Assembly: GCA_009859145.1 (NCBI GenBank)
Contig: VRVR01000014.1
Span: 269,351 to 333,350, forward strand
Source of the DNA: Andalucia godoyi
Taxonomy: Eukaryota > Discoba > Jakobea > Jakobida > Andaluciidae
Length of the DNA stretch: 64,000 nt
Direction: 5' to 3'
Below are positions 48,688-58,000 of the stretch, piece after piece. Below the pieces are notes generated by a model. It had not been told where the DNA came from, made no database searches, and saw only the letters and a program-made list of their open reading frames with translations. How positions within the stretch are numbered: the first letter of the stretch is position 1; each line of letters begins with the position of its first letter. The position numbers and the translations under genes are program-made.

Positions 48688-50217
48688 ATGCGGCTTGGAG
48701 CACTTGGTGTGTACTTGCATTTTCCATACTGCAGCTCAGTATGTCCGTATTGTGCGTTTAACAAGTATGCTGCGTCCTCGGCGTCGCAGGCGCTGCCGTC
48801 CGAAACCATTGCCAGCGCGATGGCAAAGCAGGCAGTTGCCACCTTCCGTAGTTGGAGTACAGTCAGCCGCGTGGAGCAACAGATGACCTCGGTGTATTGG
48901 GGAGGTGGAACGCCATCGCTTTGCACACCCCGGGACGTGGGCCATGTCATGCAGTCCATTCGCAGCGAGTGTGACGCGCTCCAGATTGCATGCAATCTAC
49001 GGGAAGTGACGCTGGAGTGCAATCCGCTCGATGCCCGGAACGTGCAGTTCTTGCACGACTTGAAAACAGCGGGGGTTTCAAGGCTGTCGCTCGGCATACA
49101 GTCTGTGGATGCACACACGTTGAAGCTTCTGGGTAGGGATCACTCGCCGCAAGATGCGGTCCTTGCTGTGCAAAATGCCGTGCGTGTCTTTGGAGCGCGA
49201 GGCGTCAGTGTTGACCTGATTGTTGGTACTTGTGCGGTGCGCTCCAGTGCGACAGCTTCCTCAAAGCGGGATCGAGCCGCTCTGGAGGACGAGTTGGAGC
49301 GCGAAGCATCGTTGGTTGATCAGGCGCTGAAGCAAATTGGAACAGTCGGGCACGTGTCTGTGTATGAACTGTCAATTGAAAGAGGCACACCGTTTTTCAA
49401 GAAGGGGCTTTCTCCGTTGGAGGCGGACCATGCTGCTAGTCTCTTCGAAGCTTGCGGCGGGATCCTGCGACGGCATTCGTTTGTTCAGTACGAAGTGGGA
49501 AGCTGGGCGCACGAGTCCGAAGGCGCATGCGCGGTCCACAACTCCACATACTGGGCTCCGTGGATCCGCAGCTCTTCGTTTCAGACGCTGCTGAACGGAG
49601 ACGTCCCGAAGCCCGCTGCAGGAGAATCCGCACCAAGCACAGCGGATGGCGAGTCGGTCGTATGGACGAGCTATCTTGGAGTTGGACCGGGAGCGCACGG
49701 CCGGTTGGCGTTTCCGTCAAGTTCAGGGCCGTCGCGAGTGTCGACGGTGGAAATCCGCGAGCCGAAGCGATGGGCAAGCGCCGTTCTCGCGGTGCCCACG
49801 GATGTGCTGGTGGAGGAGTACACGAGTGTTCTTCGAACACTGGTCGCAGGGGATGCTCCAACCGTTTCACACGTTGGTGCGTTCGCGCGAGCGTCGGGCA
49901 TCGACTACGAGGGATCGCTAGCGGAGTACGTAGGAGCCTCCATCCGGACGCGCAGAGGAGTTGACTTGGCGGTTGCTCGTGCCGTGTATCGGCATCTCAA
50001 CACGGTCAAATCGTTTACGTCGTCCGAAGTGCAGGAACTGGTGGCGCTGTTCCAGAATGAAGTGTCCGCCGGGCTGATTTACCCAATGGACGCAACTCTC
50101 GGGACGATGCGCGGAACTTCACAGGGCTTGGCAGTCGCCGATGCATTGTACACTCATGTATGGGACCGTGTTCTTGGTGTATGCAAAAGCGGTTGTCCGA
50201 CTCCAGGAACAACGTAG
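48688..50217 (+). CDS. RSAD1: HemW/RSAD1-like radical SAM protein
   Basis: 509 residues. HemW proteins bind heme and an iron-sulfur cluster and act in heme trafficking, in mitochondria in eukaryotes. LGVYLHFPYCSSVCPYCAFN at the N terminus holds the radical SAM CxxxCxxC plus a following Cys region; then VYWGGGTPSLC, VTLECNPLD, VSRLSLGIQSVD (typical of the family). The HemW-specific HNSTYW motif is at about 288 and LGVGPGAHG at about 330. An insert (about 175-200) is lineage-specific. The N terminus is short, with no obvious presequence. No intron. Confidence 0.95.
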   Translation: MRLGALGVYLHFPYCSSVCPYCAFNKYAASSASQALPSETIASAMAKQAVATFRSWSTVSRVEQQMTSVYWGGGTPSLCTPRDVGHVMQSIRSECDALQIACNLREVTLECNPLDARNVQFLHDLKTAGVSRLSLGIQSVDAHTLKLLGRDHSPQDAVLAVQNAVRVFGARGVSVDLIVGTCAVRSSATASSKRDRAALEDELEREASLVDQALKQIGTVGHVSVYELSIERGTPFFKKGLSPLEADHAASLFEACGGILRRHSFVQYEVGSWAHESEGACAVHNSTYWAPWIRSSSFQTLLNGDVPKPAAGESAPSTADGESVVWTSYLGVGPGAHGRLAFPSSSGPSRVSTVEIREPKRWASAVLAVPTDVLVEEYTSVLRTLVAGDAPTVSHVGAFARASGIDYEGSLAEYVGASIRTRRGVDLAVARAVYRHLNTVKSFTSSEVQELVALFQNEVSAGLIYPMDATLGTMRGTSQGLAVADALYTHVWDRVLGVCKSGCPTPGTT

Positions 50218-50230
50218 TCCTCACTCTGCA

Positions 50231-50770
50231 GTACCGTTGAATAATAGCACGTCATTGTCATGCATACGCATTTTCTACACTCTTTAAGCCAACATCCGTA
50301 GCCATCTATCATTCGTTCAGCGCACTGCCAAGAGGCGAACCTCCAAGACACGATCTCCAATCCCCAGCACGCAGCGTAGCCACCCCAAGCAGAGACCGTC
50401 TCTTGCAGAACTCTTGGTTTTCTGCTGCGATGCACCAGGCGCAGTCGCAGTCGCAGTCGCAGTCGCAATACCCCACCGTCTTCCTACCGCCTCTTCCTCT
50501 CGTATCTCCAGGTGCATCAATCGCTGCAACTGAGGACACGAAAGCGCCTGCTGCTAGGGCCGTCAGAATCAAAATGCACCCTTCTCAGGAACAACGTGCC
50601 ACGCTGAGAAATGTGGCTCACCGATTGACCGAGATTGGGGACGGAGCGCGGAGCATCTATCTGAAGAGCGCCGTGAGGCATGTTGGGGGCCTATCCCCTT
50701 CCCGGCAACGGGATGCAAGACTGGGTATGCATGTCTATTCGTAGACATGCATATTCAGTGTATAATGGCA
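50231..50770 (+). repeat. dispersed structured element, copy B
   Basis: Starts about 14 bp after the HemW stop. Its first about 80 bp (TACCGTTGAATAATAG...) and last about 130 bp match copy A in inverted orientation; the centre (about 50310-50620) is unrelated and includes a CAGTCG repeat at 50440-50466. The right block contains three consecutive hairpins: GGGG/CCCC (50685-50698), CCCG-GCAA-CGGG (50701-50712) and a perfect 12-bp stem closed by TTCG (50726-50753). The last two loops are classic stable RNA tetraloop sequences when read on this strand. A 113-codon frame covers part of it but is not conserved in copy A. Confidence 0.7.
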
Positions 50771-51695
50771 GGCGAACACACACCTTGCACCACTTCCTAG
50801 GATATTCTGAATCGGGTTGTGTTGTGGACTTTCGGCTCCCCTTCTGTTGCGGCGGTCACAACAAAGCCATCGTGCGTGACGGCAGATAGTCGAGTTGCCG
50901 GTGTTTGGGACTCTGAGTGTCTGCCTCCGGGGCTTCCCAGAACTGGTTGAAAAATACGAGTTGGTTACTTATGGAAACTCTACGTTCTCGTTAAAAGAGA
51001 TGTTTTGTTCGGAAAACATGTGCGTGTGCTGATACACCCGAGAACCGAGTCCGGACCGCCTCAGCAAATGTTGACAAAAGAGTGGAACACAATCATGAAG
51101 CATCAGCCATCCTTTGCTGAACCGTGACATAGCAAAGTCAGTCAGAGCACTCCTTCTGCTCATGCAGCACCAAATGGAGCCTCGGTACTTGCGAGGTACG
51201 TTTCTCGGTCGCAGCAGCTGTGATTTCTCTTTCGTGCTGTTCTGCTCGCATTCACAATCCGAGGTTGGGTACCATCCGTGCACGTTGCTAGCAACACTTG
51301 CAAGGGAAGGCGATCATACGTGTTTTGTATCCGTCCATTAGCGCTGCGCTCGTGTTCGCATATCCGCCAATACCGCTTCCGAACCAGGAATTCTCTGGGT
51401 CATTTTGCTCCTATCTGTGTCCGTGTCCAGCAGTCGAGAAGAGGGATTCGCGTTGTCCTTTTGGCACGTGCTGCAGAATGCCCGTGGGTGTGTGTTGCAG
51501 TGCCCGTGGACCTTTTCATTTTTCGCTTCCCTTCTCTCTCTCTCGCTTCCTCCTGTTTCGTTCCTACTCATTGGAGTTCCGCTGCATCCACAACAATCTG
51601 CTGCGTCATCGCACCAATTGTGATCATTTATTATTTTGCTTGTTTTGTTTTGCCTGAGACGCGCGCTTCTTCGTACGTACGAGAGACTCACATAT

Positions 51696-51775
<80 letters not shown>
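50771..51775. other. 1-kb gap after copy B
   Basis: No supported gene. A 7-bp stem (ATGTTTT/AAAACAT) with loop GTTCGG lies at 51000-51019. The (CA)n tract at its end is listed separately. Confidence 0.5.
51698..51774 (+). repeat. (CA)n microsatellite abutting a start codon
   Basis: About 38 CA units ending two bases before the ATG of the next gene. Confidence 0.95.
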
Positions 51776-51776
<1 letters not shown>

Positions 51777-52504
51777 TGGGTTCAGGAAGCTCTTCTCCGA
51801 AAACCAAAGTCGTGCCTGTCAGCAAGCCAAGTGCGACGGCGCTTGGACAAAGACCTTCACAAAGCCGGAGCCAGCTGGCTCTTCATGCAGGCTCTTTCCC
51901 CCCATTCAAGAAGGCAGTCCGTACCGGGCCGTACGTGATGATGCAACAGAAGCCTGTCCAGCGCAAGCTGGATTGCCACTTGGCCATCTTTTCCCATCCG
52001 CAGTCGCGAGCATGCTCGAAAATGCAAAAGGACCAGGTCGCCGTCGTCAGTCCAGCAGCAGCGGAGAACGCGAGCACCAATGACGCAGACTCGGACGCAG
52101 ATTCACCGTCGCACCACAGACAGGAAATTAGTGTCGGGGTACCTCGTCCGCACTCCAAGTCGTCGACTGCGCGATCGTGGTCTCCGTTCTGCGCGTCTCC
52201 CGATGCGGACTCTTCGCCAGCTGTTAGCGACGAGTGCGATCAGCTATTCAATGTGGACGATCTTCAGCCTCGCGGGGCACCCTGCGTCATTCGACCTCGG
52301 ATACGGTCATCATCCGACGCCTCACTCATGTCCAACTCTTCAACTGCAACCTCGGTGTCGTCGTCCATGTCCAGTTCCCCGTCAATTAAGAACCGTGTAC
52401 GATTTCTGCAAGAAGACGGGTGCAATCAGGTTCGCACAAGCACCGTCCTGTACTCACCAGATGCAAGTCCGTCCGATATTTCCTCTTCGCGCGGTGGCTG
52501 GTAA
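51776..52504 (+). CDS. predicted N-myristoylated protein with RVRF motif (1)
   Basis: 242 residues starting MGSGSSSPK, which fits MGxxxS for N-myristoylation. Mostly Ser/Ala/Pro-rich and probably disordered, with several SP sites. Near the C terminus NRVRFLQEDG (RVRF at 207-210) fits the RVxF motif that docks onto protein phosphatase 1. A second gene of the same plan lies 1.5 kb downstream. The frame is open far upstream through the CA repeat, but there the translation is only TH repeats, so I start at 51776. Membrane-anchored PP1 regulator is inference from short motifs. Confidence 0.65.
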
Positions 52505-53893
52505 CATGAGAGAGCCGCGACCAGCGGATAGAATAGTATCATCGTCACTTTTATTAATTCGTCTTCTCTGCGTTCTTCCAAGCCTCCGCCTGCAGATTAA
52601 TTTGACGTGATTCCCTTAGAGAGCAACATTTTCAGAGTTCCCAGTCCCCACATTCCAGACGAAACGTCCTCCTTGCGCGCTTTGCTGTGACGATCTCTTC
52701 TTTTTTCTGAAGATAAAAAAGCATCAATATTATTGCAATAAAGCATTGTGGAGGCACATCCTTCGAGTTATTATTTTTCTTCTTTCTTTCGAAAACGGAC
52801 CTCTGCGGCGGCTGCGCTTTATTCGCCCGGCTCCTGGGTCTTCTTCGGCTCGTGTGCAGCAAGTCGCGCGCGCATGCTGCGCTCTTCCCGAGCTTCACCA
52901 AGTTCCAACCGATTCATGCGCGTGTTTCCGGATCTGTTCACATTTGAACCGGGGCCTCACACGAACACTTCCGCGCGTGCGCTCGGCGCACCGGAGAAAA
53001 CGGCGGATCACTTTGGATGAATGGCTTGACATAGTTTTTTGCGAATGCGGATCGCGTGGGAGCAGAAAATCTTCCAGAACCGGTATTCGTGCCTGCAGTT
53101 TTTAAACAGATGGGTTTTCTCAGTGCGAAGAGATGACAGATGCAGCTGCTAACCGCTCTCACGACCTTGAATGAGGTCTGGCCACACGCGCACGCTTCCG
53201 ACCAACGGCTCCACATTCTGCTCGTAGTGCGAAAGTGCGACGCTGCTTTTATCTGCTGGTTGTCCCCCGCAGTTTCGGCCGCACCGGTCGGTCCGAAAAA
53301 GGCATCCGTGCACAATCCAAGAAACTTCGGAGAGATGTAGGCCGGCGCGCCTGAGCAGGAAGCACGCCGTACCCTCCATTCGTGGAGCGGCCGCTCTGAC
53401 ATGAAACCCTTTCTTTACCGAGTGGTGACGGTCGTGCGTGGATGCCAGAGCAGACGCGGCCTTCACCTTTGCTCTTCTGAATTGGGATGAATGGCGATGG
53501 GTGATCGCGCCTAGTTGGCCATTCTGCTCAGATGGGGAATGTAAGAAGTTCGCCGCTGTGAATGCAAAAAGCAATTCGTGCTGCGACGCCGCCGTCAGAG
53601 ATTTTGTAAGATTTCGCTTTGTGCCCCGGCGTGCTCGCATCCCGGCAGAGGTTCCGCATCAGCCGACTTGCAGAAAAGCTTTTTCTCGATCTCCCTCTCT
53701 GTAGCCTCTGGAAGCAACAGCGATGCGGGGGACAACCATGAAGAAGAATCCTTGGACGATGTACCGTGGGGCCCTCCGTGAGAGCGATCGCTTCTTTGTT
53801 TTTCGTCCTCTTTGCCTTCCTTTTCCCTGCGCGTCGTGATCATCTTCTTCACTTTGTGCCTGTCGTTTGTTTTTATTGTTACTGCTACCATCA

Positions 53894-53924
<31 letters not shown>

Positions 53925-53995
53925 TGTCGTTGCTGTCATTGCTGTCGTTGCTGTTGTTGCTGTCGTTGCTGCTGCTGCTATTTAGTCAAAGGAAA
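52505..53995. other. 1.5-kb gap with degenerate open frames
   Basis: Several ORFs of 90-160 codons occur on both strands (for example minus 53640-53149, plus 53438-53704) but none has recognisable homology, and they overlap in conflicting frames. Composition is near coding, so a decayed gene is possible. At the right end is a (CATCGT)n/(GTTGCT)n tract, 53888-53980, just before the next start. Confidence 0.4.
53888..53980 (+). repeat. trinucleotide/hexanucleotide tract upstream of a start codon
   Basis: CATCGT units followed by GTCGTTGCT-like units, ending about 16 nt before the ATG at 53996. Confidence 0.85.
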
Positions 53996-54808
53996 ATGGG
54001 CTCGGCAAAATCAAAGCAATCAAGACCTTCTGTCCAACGGTCCTACAGTGATCCGAATCCGCTCACCAGTGCTGCACGAGAGGCGCTGGCTGCGTCAAGC
54101 AGTCCAGTGGAATTACCGGGCAAGTCGTCCGCGAAGCCGATCCGAAATCGCCTGGCTCCTGTGTCCATTCTCAAACAAAACTCGCCTTCTATGAGCCCTC
54201 ACAAGTCGTCGCGGCTGAACTTCCGGCTGTGGTCGAGCACCGTTCAAAACAACTCTGCGATTCCGGATGACTTCGACCTGGGCAGAAGGCGATATGCGTT
54301 TGGGGACAATGTGTCCAACGTCGATGCGTCTCCCTATGACTCCCCCATACCTCGCAATCACTCCAGTCGGGAAACCGCCCTGCGAGATTGCGTTCACTTC
54401 GACGCACAAGGAAACGTCATCCTTTCCAGCTCGGTCGGATTTGGCGGCTCTCAGTTGTTTTTCCCGGACTGTGATGGCGGGGTCCCAACCTCCACGGTGC
54501 TTGTGTCGTCGAATGACGGACTGTTCGATTCCTCGGATCAGGTCCTCACGATCAACCGATCTGCACCCCTGGACACACTGTACTCATCCAGCCCTCTTCC
54601 CAGCAACCACGTGACTCCGCGCGTTTCCTTGACAGAGATTCCTTTGCCCCACATTCCCGTCCGCAGCGGGTCCTCCAGAAGACGTTCGGGATCTTCGCGG
54701 GTGAGATTTTCGCAAGACCTCTGTCTCAAATTCTCCCCAGAAGATGCTCCACGTGACCTGCGGGGCCTCGCAGCACGCACCGAGTCTGACATTTCTTTCG
54801 TTTTCTAA
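53996..54808 (+). CDS. predicted N-myristoylated protein with RVRF motif (2)
   Basis: 270 residues starting MGSAKSKQSR, very close to Src-type myristoylation signals (Gly2, Ser6, Lys7, basic follow-up). Ser/Pro-rich, with a section of real sequence complexity (about 75-160: LNFRLWSSTV, DCVHFDAQGNVILSSSVGFG). Near the C terminus SRVRFSQDLC (RVRF at 235-238) is an RVxF PP1-docking candidate, followed by DAPRDLRGLAARTESDISFVF. Same order of features as the gene at 51776, so the two are probably tandem paralogues that have diverged strongly. Function inferred only from motifs. Confidence 0.7.
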   Translation: MGSAKSKQSRPSVQRSYSDPNPLTSAAREALAASSSPVELPGKSSAKPIRNRLAPVSILKQNSPSMSPHKSSRLNFRLWSSTVQNNSAIPDDFDLGRRRYAFGDNVSNVDASPYDSPIPRNHSSRETALRDCVHFDAQGNVILSSSVGFGGSQLFFPDCDGGVPTSTVLVSSNDGLFDSSDQVLTINRSAPLDTLYSSSPLPSNHVTPRVSLTEIPLPHIPVRSGSSRRRSGSSRVRFSQDLCLKFSPEDAPRDLRGLAARTESDISFVF

Positions 54809-55094
54809 AGTTGTCGCTTCCCTGCAATTTCAAAATTCACATAATCCGGGAGCGAAACGGAAGTTCGGCCATGCTGGTTGTTTTTTCATGTCACTGTTGT
54901 TCGCAGCTTGACAGTTGTTATTTTTATTATTACTACTATTGTTGCTGTCGTTGTACTTGTTGTATGGTCGTCGTCGTCGTCGTTCTTCTTCTGATTGTTA
55001 TTATAGTATTCTACATCAATTCATAATCCGAGTCGAGCAAGAAATGCTCAGCGCACATTGTAAAGAACCTGTTAACCGCCTCCCGTCTATCCAT

Positions 55095-58000
55095 CTATAG
55101 TTCTTGAATGTTCTTGTCAGGGTCCTCATAAAATTCCAGTTTCAAATACCAATGCTTGTCTTCCAACGACGCAACTTGTCGCAGCATCTCCTTGAACAAC
55201 TGCTCATCGCCCTTCTTCACGCGACTCTTGAAAACGGCGAGGACATCGGCAGACGAAGCCCGCTTGCCAGGCTGCTTCCTGAAAAACGCACACAGGTCCG
55301 CAAGCAGAGTTCCCCTGTCAGGATCGGCAGCAATCTTCTCGACGCTCAACGAGTCTGCAGACATGTGTTTTTCTGCCGACGTTGTCTTTTCGTATCGAAT
55401 GGTGGACTGGGCGTCGGAAAGCACATACGACGCCGTTCTGTTCATTTCAAACTCTATAGATTGCTTGTGCCGGTCTTGGGCATTCTGAATAATGCGTGCC
55501 GACGCAGCCACGAGGGTGGTGCTGCCCGAGCCTTGCTTATTGCCAAGCATCGCACCACCCGAGCTCGGCATACCTCGACCAACCATGGTGGAAGCAGTAC
55601 CTCCAAAGCGTCTTGGCGGTGTCTTTGCAGACGACAGAGAGGCCCCAGCCATCTTCTTCTGCGACAACACCAACTGACGTGCCGCCCGTTTGGCAATGAG
55701 CTCTGCTTCAATGCCCAACAGATCTTTTGCATTTCCAAGTTGGTGTTTTTCCGTTGGATCATCAAAGATGGACCGCAGCATGGATGTGTCGGAGGTGGAG
55801 TCGTTCCTTTCCTGCTCAATGAGCCTCTCCTCCGTGCCTTCCATATCTTGCCGCCTCTCATCTCCGGCCTTGTACTGCTCAATCCGGTACTGCCCGTCAA
55901 GGAGATCGTGGTCACTTTTGCTCACAGCGTCGAGCATATCGTTCCCAACATACGACTTTTCGCTTGCAGCTCCAGAGGCAAAGGCAGAGGCAGAGGCAGA
56001 CTCATGAGAGGCACATGTGGCGCCAGGTTGCTTCACTGGAAGAGCTTTCCCATCTGGCCCATAGTATTCTTCCTTCAGCGTAAACAGCTCATGCAAATCC
56101 TCGCGGCGAAAAGAGCTGCGTAGTGCTGGATCCTTCAGAACACGATCCGTCAAATACTTCTTGAAGACTTGGCGATGATGGATTTTTTCTTCGATAGTCC
56201 CTGCCGTCATAAAACGAACGACTTCCACTGGCTTCTTCTGTCCAAGCCGCCAGCATCGCTCTCGAGCCTGTGCGTCCGTCGCTGGATTCCAATCCGGATC
56301 GAAAATGACGACACGATCTGCGCCAGTAAGATTCAGCCCTAAGCCTCCAGCACGCGTCGTCAATAGGAACAGGAATATATCTTCGTTGCGATTGAAGGCA
56401 TCGACGACATTCATCCGTTGCGGAATTGCAGTGCTTCCATCAAGTCGCACACAATTGTAGCCTTCGCAAAGCGCAACATGATGCAGAATATCCAGCATCT
56501 GACGCGTTTGGCTAAACAGCAGCACTTTGTGCCCACCTTCGAACCATTTTCTCAGCATCTGCAGCAGCAACTTGAGCTTTCCAGACGTTTCCACAAGTCG
56601 GCGATACGCTTCCGTCCCAGGACGGCAGATCAGCAGCTCTTGCCCCGCAAAAACAGATGACTGATGCATGAAGATACCGCCGCTGCCAGAAGCAGTGTGC
56701 ATATGCTCTTCTTCGTCTGCCAGATCGTGAACATGATCGTCCAGAAGACTGGGGTCCGAGTCCGAGTCCGAGTCATCGGATTCGAGATCGAGTCCCTCCG
56801 GCTTTTTCCGACTTGCAGACACAGATGAAGAAATTGTAGAGGATGATGATTTTCGGCCGATGTTTTGCCGCGTCTGCGCTATGTGCTCGTTACCATCAGG
56901 GGTATCATGATTGCTGGTCCTCATGTTGTCCGATCCCATACGAGAGGCAGCACGACCACCCGTCGTCTCGATTCCATTGTTTGCACAGTTCGTGTCAGCA
57001 GTAGGTACGGCACCCTCAATCGACGGATCACGCCGCGAGGCCCTCGTCTCTTTCTCTGCAGGGTCGTCCGAATCAAGCGTGTTCCTGTGAAGCTTTCGTT
57101 GCGATTTGGTGGAGACTGCTCGGGACGCAGACATCTTATATTTCAAAGTGCTCGACGCAGAGGTAGCAGCAGTAGCAGCAGCATCATACGAAGACATCGT
57201 TTGGGATAGATCGATTCCACTTTTTCGCATTTCCTGTTCTTCAAATAGCAATGGATGGTTGCAAATCTTTCGCAAGGTAATGATCGGACGAAACGGCATC
57301 GTCCCGCGCTCCAGCACTGCTTGAACATCTTCGGACGCGAGGACCCGCCTGTACATCTTGACCTGCATGGGAGTCAAGTAGCAGTACACAATCTGTTCAG
57401 TCTTCTTCGGAAGCTGCGTCGCAACCGACTTCTTGAGCCTTCTCATTATGTACGGACGAATCAGGTCTCGTAAGATGACGGAGCACTTGTATGCTGCTTG
57501 GACCGTAAGAGAAGAGGCCGACGAATAACCACCGGATTGAATTGGCTTCGCAAACTCGTCCAGGAACGTCTGAAGCGTGCCAAGCTTCCCTGGAAACACA
57601 AAATCGAAAAGCGACCACAATTCGGATAGCCGGTTTTGAATGGGAGTTCCCGTTAGAATGAGCCGATGGGGCGTGTTCACTGCCTTGCAAGCCATGGCAA
57701 CTTCGGTCTCTGGATTTCGTATCTTGTGTCCTTCATCCAGCACAATGTATTCCCACTGGCCTTGCGTGATGACTTCGCGGTGCGACCGCAGCGTTTCATA
57801 CGACAACACAAGAATATGGCCGTCGGACAACACTTTGCGCACAAGTGCTGCTCGCGCTCGCTTGGTCTCGCTCATCGGAAACAGGAAAACACGAAACGGA
57901 GGCCACCATTTGTGCAATTCACGCACCCACTGCCTCATGACCGAAGACGGACAGACGATAAGAGACGGGCCAAACATGTTTGAGTAATGCAATGATGCAA

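Noticed and set aside
50403-50744. 113-codon ORF in copy B as a protein-coding gene
   Set aside because: Its conserved part is shifted in frame in copy A by a one-base indel, and the rest is a CAGTCG repeat and unconserved sequence.
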